Assembly (NCBI RefSeq): GCF_965279675.1
Contig: NZ_CBDIIJ010000002.1
Span: forward strand, 1,550,001 to 1,614,000
Source: Mucisphaera sp965279675
GTDB taxonomy: Bacteria; Planctomycetota; Phycisphaerae; Phycisphaerales; Phycisphaeraceae
Direction: 5' to 3'
DNA: 64,000 nucleotides
Shown: positions 8,027-17,600 of the stretch, in pieces
How positions within the stretch are numbered: position 1 is the first letter of the stretch
Layout: the number at the start of each line of letters is the position of its first letter
Translations under genes and position numbers: made by a program
The notes under the pieces: generated by a model
Databases searched by the model: none
What the model was told of the DNA's origin: nothing
The model's input: only the letters and a program-made list of their open reading frames with translations

Positions 8027-9270
8027 AGCTGGTCTACCAGGCGCTCGACAGCCAGGGCCGGATGGTCAGTGATGTCATCGAAGCGGACAGCACGATCCAC
8101 GCTTCCGATCTGCTGCATCGCAAGGGCTTGTTTGCCACGGGCTTCTCGCCGGCCAACGGACAGTCTTCAGCCGGTCTCAAGAAGCCGGCCAAGAAAGCGC
8201 GGTCGGGCGGTGCCCGGATTTCGACCAACAAGCGGCTCAAGCACATCTCGGGCTTTGCCCGGCATCTTCATGTGCTCCTGAAATCGGGTGCTTCGCTTGT
8301 CAATGCGATCGGTGCCGTAGAGAGACAGACACACGACGGGGCGTGGTCGTCGGTTCTTGGTCAGCTGAGGGCCCGTTTGGAAGAGGGCATCCCGCTGTCG
8401 GAAGCGATGGCCGATCACCCGCACTACTTCGATGCAATCACGCGCAGTCTCGTCGCAGCCGGCGAGAGCTCGGGCAAGCTCGACGAGATGCTGAGCCGGC
8501 TTTCGGCCCTGTCGCACGCGCAGCTGCACCTCCGCAGACAGGTGCAGGGTGCATTGACCTACCCAATCCTTGTGCTGGTGGTGGGGCTGAGTATGGTCGC
8601 CATGCTCGTCACGATTGTACTCCCGCGATTCTCGACGCTGTTCGAGACCATGCAGGTCCCGCTCCCGCCGATCACCGAGGCGCTGATTTTCAGCAGCGAG
8701 TTTGCCGGTAGGTACTGGTGGGGTCTTCTGATAGGTCTTGCCGCGATTGGCTACGGGGTGTTTGCCTATCTCACGAGTCAGACAGGCAGGCGTCACGTTC
8801 AGACGGCCATGATCCGAACGCCGGGACTGGGCCAGGTCATGCGTGGTTTCCTCACGGCTCGGATCGCTCGCCTGCTGGGCGTGCTCCTGGCCAGCCATGT
8901 GGACCTGTTGGATGCCCTCAGGCTGACAGGCGCCTCTGCGGGCAACTACCACTACGAAGCGCTCATGAAGGAAGCCGAAGAACGGACGGCCCAGGGCACA
9001 TCGCTGAGCACGGTCTTTACCAACAGCGATCTGATTCCCGTGTCACTCTACGAGGCGATCAAGAACGGCGAGGAAACGGGCACGACGGATGATCTGCTGA
9101 TGACCGTCGCCGACTTCATGGATGAGGACAACGAGATTGTTCTGAAGTCGGTGCTGAGCCTGCTGGGTCCGGCGGTGCTGGTGGCGATTGGTTTGCTGGT
9201 GGGTTTTGTGGCCGTCAGCCTGTTCCTGCCGCTGTTCGACCTGACCGCGGCAACAGGGGGTGGTGGATGA
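8023..9270 (+). CDS. gspF: GspF/PilC-family inner-membrane platform protein
   Basis: 415 residues, about the family's usual 400. After a poorly conserved cytoplasmic N-terminus there are two T2SSF domains: about 75-195 (FARHLHVLLKSGASLVNAI, SLVAAGESSGKLDEML) and about 275-400 (RIARLLGVLLASHVDLLDAL, AIKNGEETGTTDDLLMTVAD), each with the SG-pattern of the family, and three membrane helices. GspF/PilC spans the inner membrane and couples the GspE ATPase to pilin insertion. ATGA overlaps on both sides (8023-8026 and 9267-9270) show it is an internal operon gene. Confidence 0.95.
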   Translation: MKLVYQALDSQGRMVSDVIEADSTIHASDLLHRKGLFATGFSPANGQSSAGLKKPAKKARSGGARISTNKRLKHISGFARHLHVLLKSGASLVNAIGAVERQTHDGAWSSVLGQLRARLEEGIPLSEAMADHPHYFDAITRSLVAAGESSGKLDEMLSRLSALSHAQLHLRRQVQGALTYPILVLVVGLSMVAMLVTIVLPRFSTLFETMQVPLPPITEALIFSSEFAGRYWWGLLIGLAAIGYGVFAYLTSQTGRRHVQTAMIRTPGLGQVMRGFLTARIARLLGVLLASHVDLLDALRLTGASAGNYHYEALMKEAEERTAQGTSLSTVFTNSDLIPVSLYEAIKNGEETGTTDDLLMTVADFMDEDNEIVLKSVLSLLGPAVLVAIGLLVGFVAVSLFLPLFDLTAATGGGG

Positions 9271-10307
9271 ATCTGCTGATGGCATCGCGGTCTTCGATCG
9301 GTCTCGATCTGGGTTCTCGCCGGATCAAGGCGGCCCAGTTTGCGCGCACGCGCAGCGGTTTATCGCTCGCGGCCTGGTTGGATATCGCAAGACCCGAGAC
9401 GTCCATCGATCAGGCCTGGGCCGTGCGTCTGCATGGCTTGCTGGCCAGAGCCGGATTTAGCGGCAAGCAACTGTGTCTCGCAGCGCCTTCCCGGGAGGTG
9501 CAGGCTTCGGTGATCTCGCTGCCGCCTGCGGAGGATGCGGACTCGCTTGAGCAGGTCGCCCGGATGTCACTCGCACGGATGCACCGGCTTGAGCCCGACG
9601 CCTTCGAGTTCTCGGCCTGGCCGCTGGCATCGGAAGGCGGCGGGCGTGGCAAGCAGCAGGTGATGTCGTACGCCTACGAGCACGCCTCGGCCATTTCACT
9701 GATGGACACCTTTGAGGGCGCGGGCTTCGATGTCGAGCGGATTGACCTTCCATCATTAGCGATCCTTGCTGCCTTTGGCGATCAGATCGACGACACGGAT
9801 CGACTCGGATTGACGGTCGACATGGGGTGGTCAGGCTGCCGGATCATCGCACACCGGCATGGCACGATCGTCTATGAGCGAGCCATTGAGACTGCGGGCC
9901 TGAGCGCTTTGTACGAGGCGGTTGCAGGTGTAACTGAGTTCGACAGCGACCTGGTGCACGCTCAGATTGTCCGCTGCGATCAGCCTTCCCGAAAAGCACA
10001 GGCCGATCACACGGTGGTCAAGGCCATCCGTCAGCATGCGGGCCTGCTCACGGAAGAAATCGGGGTTTGCAAGAACTATCTCGATCGTCAGTACCGAGGT
10101 GATCGCGACGCCGTGGTCAACCTGGTCGGCGGTGGCGCCTCATTGATACTACTCCTGGAAACACTCGGTCAGCAGCTCGGACTTGAAGTTCAGGCCCCGG
10201 TCCTGCCCGGACTTCCTGCGGGGCGCACACGCGAGATGCTCGACGCCATCACGCTGGCGCGCGGCCTGGCCCTTCGGGGCTGGCAGGCGCAGGGGGTGGC
10301 CGTATGA
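9267..10307 (+). CDS. pilM: PilM-like actin-fold assembly protein
   Basis: 346 residues. The N-terminus SSIGLDLGSRRIKAAQFART is the phosphate-1 motif of the actin-like PilM/GspL-N fold, and VDMGWSGCRIIAHRHGTIVYE and VVNLVGGGASLILLLETLG match the later nucleotide-binding loops. Length agrees with PilM (about 350). There is no membrane helix, so it should be cytoplasmic and bind the N-terminus of the PilN-like product of the next gene. GspL, the T2SS equivalent, is normally a single membrane protein; having separate PilM and PilN genes points to a type IV pilus-like inner-membrane complex. Confidence 0.85.
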   Translation: MNLLMASRSSIGLDLGSRRIKAAQFARTRSGLSLAAWLDIARPETSIDQAWAVRLHGLLARAGFSGKQLCLAAPSREVQASVISLPPAEDADSLEQVARMSLARMHRLEPDAFEFSAWPLASEGGGRGKQQVMSYAYEHASAISLMDTFEGAGFDVERIDLPSLAILAAFGDQIDDTDRLGLTVDMGWSGCRIIAHRHGTIVYERAIETAGLSALYEAVAGVTEFDSDLVHAQIVRCDQPSRKAQADHTVVKAIRQHAGLLTEEIGVCKNYLDRQYRGDRDAVVNLVGGGASLILLLETLGQQLGLEVQAPVLPGLPAGRTREMLDAITLARGLALRGWQAQGVAV

Positions 10308-10885
10308 CACCGGTCAATCTCATCCCAAAACAACGGTTGAACAAGGCAACGATCAAGCGTCGTCTGAGAAAATGGGTCACGATCCTGAGTCTGACGGCGG
10401 TGCTCTGCCTTCTCTTAGCGCTGGTCGTCATCCCTGCATCCAGAACCGGTTCCCAGGTCGATTCGGGGCCTTCGGTAGCGGATCGCCTGACACAGGTGCG
10501 CTCGCAGGTCGAGGCGGTCAGGCGAGATCGGGATCGGCTGCAGAGTCAGACCGCTGGAGCCGTTATCGTGCGTGAGCGGCCGGACTGGTCGGTCCTCTTC
10601 GAAGCCTTGGCGTTGGTGCAGGACGCCGATGTGGTGTTGAGCGATCTGGAGGTCACCACGGTTGGCGATGGGACAAGAACAGGTCCTGTGACCTCGGCCT
10701 CGGTCGTGATCGCCGGCGAGGCGGCCGAGCAGAGCAGGGTCTCAGACTTCGCCGTCCGGCTGGAGGCGTGCGGGCTGTTCGAGCGGGTGTTGATTGCAGA
10801 GGCTCGCCGATTGAGCGGTGGCGATCCACGCGTAACGTTCCGGGTTGTTGGGACGATGGCCGCCGCAACGGGGGGACAGCCATGA
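10304..10885 (+). CDS. pilN: PilN-like assembly protein
   Basis: 193 residues. It starts TPVNLIPKQR, close to the INLLP-type motif by which PilN binds PilM, then has one membrane helix (about residues 25-45) and a periplasmic coiled coil and ferredoxin-like region. The gene overlaps its neighbours by ATGA on both sides, in the conserved pilM-pilN-pilO order. Function in the alignment complex that links platform and secretin is inferred from family and order; the periplasmic part is too divergent to recognise on its own. Confidence 0.8.
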   Translation: MTPVNLIPKQRLNKATIKRRLRKWVTILSLTAVLCLLLALVVIPASRTGSQVDSGPSVADRLTQVRSQVEAVRRDRDRLQSQTAGAVIVRERPDWSVLFEALALVQDADVVLSDLEVTTVGDGTRTGPVTSASVVIAGEAAEQSRVSDFAVRLEACGLFERVLIAEARRLSGGDPRVTFRVVGTMAAATGGQP

Positions 10886-11463
10886 GCCAGAGCAAGGTGA
10901 AGATGGATCCGAGGACCCTCGATCTCGTCGGTTTTTCACTCGTCGCGGTGGTCATCGGCGTCACGGTTTATGTTGTCTGGCCCTGGCGGGAGGACGAGGC
11001 ACTCCGGGCTAAGCAGCAACAGGCCCAGGCGACCGCTGAACTGCTGGAGAAGCAGGAGACCGAACTGCGTAGTCTGGAACGAGAGACCGTTCAGCTCCGG
11101 GCCCTGGCCGGCGATACCCGGCTCGTGCTTTCGTCGGCCGACGCACTTAACTCAAGGCTCCACGCTTTGTCGCTGTTGCTCGGCGAGTTGGGGCATCACG
11201 CAGAAGAGGTTGAGCCCGGTGCCGCGGAGATCGAGGGCGGATTCGTGGTGACACCGCTTCGGCTGGTGACCCGTTCTTCCTACGGGGAAGCTCGTGCTCT
11301 GATCGCATCGCTACACGAGCGTTTCCCGGACCTGCGTATCATCGGGCTGGCGGTCTCATCCGGCGGATCGCGCTCCCAGACACTGACGACCACGCTGCAG
11401 ATGCACTGGTACGCGACGCCCGCACAACGCCGTGTGGTTTCAGCCGAAGGGGGCGCGCCATGA
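10882..11463 (+). CDS. pilO: PilO-like assembly protein
   Basis: 193 residues from ATG 10882, which overlaps the preceding stop (10883-10885); an earlier in-frame start would overlap pilN extensively and is not preferred. One membrane helix (LVGFSLVAVVIGVTVYVVWP) is followed by a coiled coil (about 50-90) and an alpha/beta periplasmic domain (GFVVTPLRLVTRSSYGEARA), the PilO architecture. It should pair with PilN in the inner-membrane alignment complex. Assignment leans on gene order and topology. Confidence 0.78.
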   Translation: MSQSKVKMDPRTLDLVGFSLVAVVIGVTVYVVWPWREDEALRAKQQQAQATAELLEKQETELRSLERETVQLRALAGDTRLVLSSADALNSRLHALSLLLGELGHHAEEVEPGAAEIEGGFVVTPLRLVTRSSYGEARALIASLHERFPDLRIIGLAVSSGGSRSQTLTTTLQMHWYATPAQRRVVSAEGGAP

Positions 11464-11984
11464 AACGACAGCGATTGATCCTGATGGGGGTGCTCGGGGT
11501 TGGCCTGGCCGCATTGGTGGTCGATCGACTGCTGCTTCAATCGGGGGCCACAGGCCCCGCGGAAGCCGATGCCGTCGTGGCGGGTCAGGCTGCAGCTCAG
11601 TCGTCGTCTGCTAATGGGTCGCCTGGCGTCGTCGAGTCGGTCGGCTCTCTGGCCGAGATGATGCGGCTGGTTGGCAAGCTCAATCAATCGGCGGCCGCTG
11701 AGGAGGCCGAACAGACAGCCCGCAATCCGTTCGCCATACTGGGCGGGACCGTTCAGCAGGGGGGTGGCCGGTCCGTGGCCTTAACACCCGAGCAGCGAGC
11801 GCGTGATTTTGGTCGGAGGCATCGGCTGCGCGCCGTGCTGAGAGATCGGACGGGCGGTCGGATCATGATGGGTGAACTGACGCTGCGGCTGGGCGACCAG
11901 TTAGAAGGCTTCGAGCTAGTGGCGATCGAATCGCATGCCGCGACCTTTGAAGGATTCGGCTACCGGGTCAGAATAGGCTACTAG
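11460..11984 (+). CDS. PilP/GspC-like periplasmic protein
   Basis: 174 residues, last gene of the rightward operon, ATGA overlap with pilO. An N-terminal helix (LILMGVLGVGLAALVVDRLL) anchors a linker rich in Ala and Ser, then a beta domain (RHRLRAVLRDRTGGRIMMGE, LRLGDQLEGFELVAIESHAA) resembling the HR domain of PilP/GspC. These proteins bridge the inner-membrane complex to the secretin. No lipobox cysteine is present, unlike typical PilP, so it is closer in topology to GspC. Family placement is moderate; role by position. Confidence 0.65.
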   Translation: MKRQRLILMGVLGVGLAALVVDRLLLQSGATGPAEADAVVAGQAAAQSSSANGSPGVVESVGSLAEMMRLVGKLNQSAAAEEAEQTARNPFAILGGTVQQGGGRSVALTPEQRARDFGRRHRLRAVLRDRTGGRIMMGELTLRLGDQLEGFELVAIESHAATFEGFGYRVRIGY

Positions 11985-12038
11985 TGGCCTCTGATTCGCC
12001 ATCATGTCTGAGCCCGGGAAACGTGGCTGCGAAAAAGC

Positions 12039-12085
12039 TTGCAACCCGGCGAGGTAGGATCTAGACTCTGGTGTAAACGCTTACG
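12039..12085 (+). promoter_or_regulatory. Promoter and autoregulatory LacI-type operator for the regulator gene
   Basis: TTGCAA (12039-12044) and TAGACT (12062-12067) are 17 bases apart, a plausible sigma-70 promoter. The operator-like TGTAAACGCTTACG follows at 12072-12085, where transcription would start, so binding would block the promoter. It is one of four similar sites in the window. Confidence 0.65.
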
Positions 12086-12144
12086 TGCCTTGTATGGCTG
12101 AGCGTTGGCTTGGGTCAGGTATCCACGTTTCGAGTCATCCAGCC

Positions 12145-13152
12145 ATGAGTCTTGAACGCGTCGGAAAACGTGCGGGCGTATCGATTGCCACGGTATCGAG
12201 GGTGCTCAACGGCACAGCTCCGGTCTCCGAGGCGACCCGGCAGCGCGTTCTCGAAGCCATCGAGGAGCTCAATTACGCGCCGAGCTACGCCGCCCGCGCG
12301 CTCGCCAGCCACGCCACGCGGACGCTAGGCGTGATCTTCCCGGACATCGACAGCGGGTTCTTCACCGAAGTGCTCAAGGGCATCAACGCCGAAGCCGCAC
12401 GCGAGCAGTACGAGGCCGTCTTTGCTTTTGGCCGCAGCACCACCGATGGCGTCAGGCTTGTCCGCCAGTACGTGATGGAGCGGCGCGTGGATGCGTTGAT
12501 CGTCATGAATCTGCAGCTGCCCGGCGAACTCCTCGATAACCTCGACACGACCCGGGTTCCTGTCGTGCTGATGGATCGGCCCGCGGACCACAGCGGGGTC
12601 TACGTGGTCTCGATCGATAACACGGCCGGGGCTTATCAGGCGATGCGACACCTGCTGGTCAACCATGGCTGCCAGAGTGTGGCCGTGATCACAGGGCCGT
12701 CGGATTCCACCGACTCCCGTCAGCGTCTGTCGGGTTGTCGGAAGGCTGCTCGCGAAGCGGGTGTCAAATTGCCTCCCAACTCGATCTGGCGGGGAACCTT
12801 CAGGGAAGACAGCGGCTTCACTGCGGTCTGTTCGGTGCTCGAATCGGGCGGCCGTTTGCCCGAAGCGATCTTTGCCCTCAACGATCGGATGGCCATTGGG
12901 GCGCTGGATGCCATCAAGCAGGCAGGTTTGCGCGTGCCAGATGATGTCAAACTGGTCGGTTTTGATGATGAGCCGATGGCTCGGCATCTCGGGTTGACCA
13001 CCGTGCACGTGCCGCTGGTCGACTTCGGAGCCCTGGCGGTTCGGGCCGCGGTCATGCAGATCCGCAAAGAGGTTCCCGGCGACGACTGGAACCCGCTGGT
13101 GTCCACAAGACTGGTGGTGAGAGAAACCTGCGGCGGGGGAAGTGTGGCGTAA
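12145..13152 (+). CDS. LacI-family transcriptional regulator of the glucan locus
   Basis: 335 residues from ATG 12145, which starts directly with the helix-turn-helix (SLERVGKRAGVSIATVSRVL NG) as in most family members; an earlier in-frame GTG lies within the operator. The hinge YAPSYAARALAS and the periplasmic-binding-protein-like effector domain (TLGVIFPDIDSGFFTEVLKG, VPVVLMDRPADH, AIFALNDRMAIGALDAIKQ, PDDVKLVGFDDEP) are complete. The family binds palindromic operators and is released by a sugar ligand. Operator-like sites before this gene, the GH144-like gene and the exported cluster indicate local control. By analogy with phosphorylase operons the ligand may be a beta-1,2-linked gluco-oligosaccharide; that is inference. 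Confidence 0.95.
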   Translation: MSLERVGKRAGVSIATVSRVLNGTAPVSEATRQRVLEAIEELNYAPSYAARALASHATRTLGVIFPDIDSGFFTEVLKGINAEAAREQYEAVFAFGRSTTDGVRLVRQYVMERRVDALIVMNLQLPGELLDNLDTTRVPVVLMDRPADHSGVYVVSIDNTAGAYQAMRHLLVNHGCQSVAVITGPSDSTDSRQRLSGCRKAAREAGVKLPPNSIWRGTFREDSGFTAVCSVLESGGRLPEAIFALNDRMAIGALDAIKQAGLRVPDDVKLVGFDDEPMARHLGLTTVHVPLVDFGALAVRAAVMQIRKEVPGDDWNPLVSTRLVVRETCGGGSVA

Positions 13153-13191
13153 GCAGGGGGGTATTGGTTGGGGCTGTTGACTCTGGACGGA

Positions 13192-13205
13192 TGTAAGCGA
13201 TTACG
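13192..13205 (+). promoter_or_regulatory. LacI-type operator before the endo-glucanase gene
   Basis: TGTAAGCGATTACG matches the other sites at 11 to 12 of 14 positions. It lies 31 bases before the chosen start of the GH144-like gene, just downstream of a TTGACT (13177-13182) that could be a -35 box, so it would overlap the -10 region. Confidence 0.6.
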
Positions 13206-13236
13206 GCGACTCAGAACGAGAGAAAAGAGGCCTGCT

Positions 13237-14628
13237 TTGAAGACTGTCTGCCTGATGCTTCCGCTGATGTTGAGTTGTTTTTTGTTGACAAGCGCAGCTA
13301 TGTCGGACACTCACCCGTCACAAGCATGGATGCCATCCGAGCAATCGGATGATGGCTTCCTGGAAGAGCTGAGTCGACGCAGTTTTGACTTCTTTTGGCG
13401 CGAAGGCGACCCGGACACAGGGCTGGTGCCCGACCGCGCGCTTGCTGACGGAACCCGAGGCGGCGACGTGGCCAGCATCGCGTCGATGGGTTTCGGCCTG
13501 ACGGCCTACACCATCGGGGTTGAACGCGGATGGATCTCCTACGAACAGGGGTACGACCGCACGTTGAACACGCTGCTCTACCTACGCGACGAGTTGGAGA
13601 ACGTCAGAGGGTTCTTCTACCACTTCGTCGACATGGAAACCGGCGAGCGCGTCTGGGAGTGCGAGCTGTCGAGTATCGACACGGCGCTGCTGATCGCTGG
13701 CGTGCTCAGCTCCAAGGCCTACTTCGAGGGCACCGAAGTCGCAGAGGTGGCGCAGCAGATCTACGACCGGGTTGAGTGGCCCTGGATGCACGACGGCAAG
13801 GCGACCCTCAGCATGGGCTGGAAGCCCGAAAGCGGCTTCCTCCCCTATCACTGGCACGACTACAACGAGCTGAAGATTCTGTACCTGCTCGGCCTTGGCT
13901 CCGAGACACATCCGCTGGCCGAGTCATCCTGGCATGCCTGGCGTCGCGTGCCGCTGCTGACCTATGGCGGCAGAACCTTTTTGGCCTGTGCGCCTCTCTT
14001 CACGCATCAGTATTCGCAGGCCTGGTACGACTTCCGCAACAAGCGCGATGACTACGCCGACTACTGGCGCAACTCCGTGCTCGCGACCCTGGCGCAGCAG
14101 CAGGCGGTGGTCGATAAATCCGATCGCTTCCCGCTCTACAGCCCGACCATGTGGGGCCTGACCGCTGCGGATGGTCCCGACGGTTATCGCGTGCTCGGCT
14201 CGCCGATGCCCACCAGCGGCCGACATGAGGTGGATGGCGCCGTGGTTCCCTGTGCACCCGGCGGTTCGATCCCGATGGCACCCGAAGCCACCATCCCCGC
14301 TCTGCGTGAGATGAAAGAGAAGTATCCCGAAGCCTGGACGACCTACGGCTTTGTGGACGCCTTCAACCCGCACACGGGCTGGTACAACGCGGATGTGATC
14401 GGCATCGATGTCGGCATCACCCTGCTGATGGCCGAGAACCACCGATCCGGCTTTGTCTGGGACCTCTTTGCACGCAACCCCGAGGTGCAGCGCGGTATGG
14501 CGCGTGCCGGCTTCCGGCCATTGACACTCGAGGAGAAGCAGCAGTCGGTCAATGTATCTGTCTTTACCGATGAACCACTGCCACCCGATGTGCGTGATCA
14601 GGTTCGAGACAGCTTCTCGAACCAGTGA
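13237..14628 (+). CDS. Secreted GH144-like endo-beta-1,2-glucanase (glycoamylase fold)
   Basis: 463 residues from TTG 13237, preferred because AAAAGAGG lies 6 bases upstream and the product begins with a clean signal peptide (KTVCLMLPLMLSCFLLTSAA). An ATG at 13255 is the alternative. The rest is one (alpha/alpha)6 domain: FLEELSRRSFDFFW, ASIASMGFGLTAYTIGVERG, GFFYHFVDMETGERVWECEL, GGSIPMAPEATIPALREM and the C-terminal GITLLMAENHRSGFVWDLF. This pattern is that of the Glycoamylase domain (PF10091) found in GH144 endo-beta-1,2-glucanases, whose members are about 450 residues. The next gene, 15 bases on, is a GH94 1,2-beta-oligoglucan phosphorylase-like enzyme, which supports the substrate. Family fold is secure; exact linkage is inferred. 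Confidence 0.82.
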   Translation: MKTVCLMLPLMLSCFLLTSAAMSDTHPSQAWMPSEQSDDGFLEELSRRSFDFFWREGDPDTGLVPDRALADGTRGGDVASIASMGFGLTAYTIGVERGWISYEQGYDRTLNTLLYLRDELENVRGFFYHFVDMETGERVWECELSSIDTALLIAGVLSSKAYFEGTEVAEVAQQIYDRVEWPWMHDGKATLSMGWKPESGFLPYHWHDYNELKILYLLGLGSETHPLAESSWHAWRRVPLLTYGGRTFLACAPLFTHQYSQAWYDFRNKRDDYADYWRNSVLATLAQQQAVVDKSDRFPLYSPTMWGLTAADGPDGYRVLGSPMPTSGRHEVDGAVVPCAPGGSIPMAPEATIPALREMKEKYPEAWTTYGFVDAFNPHTGWYNADVIGIDVGITLLMAENHRSGFVWDLFARNPEVQRGMARAGFRPLTLEEKQQSVNVSVFTDEPLPPDVRDQVRDSFSNQ

Positions 14629-14643
14629 TCCGGAGTTGGATGT

Positions 14644-17600
14644 ATGAGCCTGATCACACGACCCAGTTCAGTCAGCCAGCAGGCGCCGTCCGTCCGGCAG
14701 GTCGGGGCGAAGCATGAGCCGGCACCCTTCTTATGCATCGAGAATGGTGCGGGCCTCTCAGTGCATCTGTATCGATCAGGCGTGGTCTCTTCGATCCAGC
14801 ACGAAGGCATCATGATCAATCATTCGCTGGGCGATGCGCTGCGTGGCAGTATCGCCGGGGTCTACCTACGCCAGCACACCGATGCGGGGATCGAATGGGT
14901 CGGCCTCACGGGGCCGTCGTCGCCGAGCAGTTTTGCCGCTGACGGCGCTCTGGCCGTCTGGTCGGGTCGCTGGCGAGATATCGCCTACCGCTGCTCGCTG
15001 GTCCTGCATCCGACCTTGCCCGCGTGGTGTTGGGATGTTGACCTGACAAGCTCTGAATCATCAGCGGATGAAAGCTACGACGTCCTTCTTGTTCAGGATC
15101 TCGGGCTTGTGCCAATGGATGCCGCCCTGATCAACGAAGCCTATGTCGCGCAGTATCTCGATCATCAGATCCATGCCCACCATGACTACGGGTCAGTCCT
15201 GATGACCCGGCAGAACCGCCCGCAGGCAGGTGGCCGCTATCCCTGGCTGGCTCAGACCTCCGTCTCGGGCGTGCGTGGCTGCCTGACCGATGGCTACCAG
15301 TTCTTCGGCAACGGCTACCGGGCATCGGCGACACCGGCCGCAATAGAAATAGCCGATATCCCGCGTGAGGTTAGGCAGTACGAGTTCGCCTGTTCAACCC
15401 TCCAGGGCTGTCCTTCTCGACTCGATGAGTCAGCAAGGGCCCGCTGGCGGTTCATCTCACGCTACGAGCCAGATCACCCGGCGGTCTCCAGGGCCGACGA
15501 TGCCAACCGGCTCGATCCGGTCCGTGACTGGGCCATCTCACTGGAAAACCATACGGAAGTACAGGTCGCCCGGGTCGATCGTCATCGGCTGGATCGGCTC
15601 GGCATGATCAGCGGGCGTGAACTCACCGAGGACGAACTCGCCCTGCACTTTCCCGGCCGCTGGCGACACGAGGAGAGAGACAGTGAAGGCAGGCTACTGT
15701 CTGCCTTCAGAGAGAACGACGCCCATCTGGTGACACCACGAAAAGAGCGTGCCACCGAACGTCCCCACGGACACATGCTGCGGACCGGTGCTTCATTGCT
15801 GCCCGACGATCAATCACTCTCCGCGACCGCGTGGATGCATGGCGTGTTTCTTTCCCACGTCGCTCTGGGCAACACCGTCCTGCATAAGTTCCTGCCGGTC
15901 GCACGCAATCCTCTTGACGTGGCCGGCTCGGGTGGACTCCGGCTCGCTGTTGAGATCCATGGCGGCTGGAAGCAGTTGGCCGTGCCCTCGGCGTTTGAGA
16001 TCCGGCGTTCGTCGGTGCTCTGGTGCTATGAGCTCGAAGATCACACAATCTGGATCACCATCGAAGCCTCATCGGCCGCGCCTCATCTCGATCTCTCGGT
16101 CCATGTGGATGGTGAACCGATTCGCCTGATGCTGATGGGACGTGTGCTCATCGGCGATGCCGAGCCGAGGTCATCGGGCGCGATCGCCTTCGACCCAGCC
16201 AATGGCACCGTGACCCTCCGGCCGGCAGAAGACAGCGCGTGGATCAATCATCAGCCCAACGCCCAACTGACTATGACGGCAGAAGGTCCTGAGTCGTTGG
16301 AGGCCATAGGCGGAGACGAGTTGCTCTTCGCGGACGGGCGCAGCCGCGGTTATCCCTGGATGGTGATGCGCAGCCAGGCTGTCAACACCTTTGGCCTAAG
16401 GGTGGCCACAGCTGCGGGCAGTGATATCGAGCCCGAAGCCGGACACGACTGGTCATCGATCGATAAAGACCGACAGCTGGAGCACAAAGAACCCGGCGTC
16501 GAACGCATCGACGATGCCCTCCGCTGGTTCACGCACAACGCCATCATCCATCTCGCCGCACCACACGGGCTGGAGCAGTTCACGGGTGGAGCCTGGGGCA
16601 CCCGTGATGTCTGCCAGGGACCGCTGGAGTTCCTGCTGGCTGCCAAGCGGCACAAAGAAGCACGCCGAATCCTGACGATGCTCTTTTCTGATCAGCGATC
16701 CGATGGCGGCTGGCCACAATGGTTTATGATCGATGCCTATCGCTCGATCAGGCAGGCCGAGAGCCATGGCGACATCATCGTCTGGCCCCTAAAGGCTCTG
16801 GCCAGCTACCTCGAAGCCACCGGCGACGCTTCGATTCTTAGAGAGTCGCTGCCTTATTTCGATCAGGCCCCGACCGGCTCCGCAACCCTCGCAGAGCATC
16901 TGGTCTGCGCACTCGAACGCATCGAAAGTGAGTTGGTGCCCGGGACCTCCCTGATCCGCTACGGCCATGGCGACTGGAACGACGCCCTCCAGCCGGCGAA
17001 GCCCGAACTACGCGAGCGGATGGTCAGCACCTGGACCGTCGAACTCCTCTATCAGGCCGCCAGCGAGTTAAGCCAGGTCCTGCGACGCCTGAACACCGCC
17101 GTGGACCTGGCGGATCGTCTGCAGCAACTGGCGACCGGTATTCGGTGTGACTTTGACAATCACCTGGTGCCCGATGACGTGGTCTGCGGCATGGGCTACA
17201 TCCACGAAGCTCCCCTGCGGGTCGAGCCCCTGCTCCACCCCGCCGACAAGAGGACGGGCATCCGCTATCGCCTGCTCCCCATGACGAGGGGCATCCTGAG
17301 CGGGCTGCTGAATCCGGAATCGGCCAGGCAGCACCTGTCGCTGATCCGTGAGCACCTGCTCGGCGTCGATGGTGCACGTTTGATGGATCGGCCCCCGGTC
17401 TACCGTGGCGGGACTGAGGATGTCTTCCAGCGAGCCGAATCGGCATCGGCCTTCAGCCGCGAGATAGGCCTGATGTACGTCCACGCCCACCTGCGTTTCA
17501 TCGAAGCGCTGGCCCGGTTGGGCGAAGCAGAAATGCTTTACGACGCCTTGCTCCGTGTGACGCCGATGGGCCTGAATCAAACACTTGAACAGGCCCTTCC

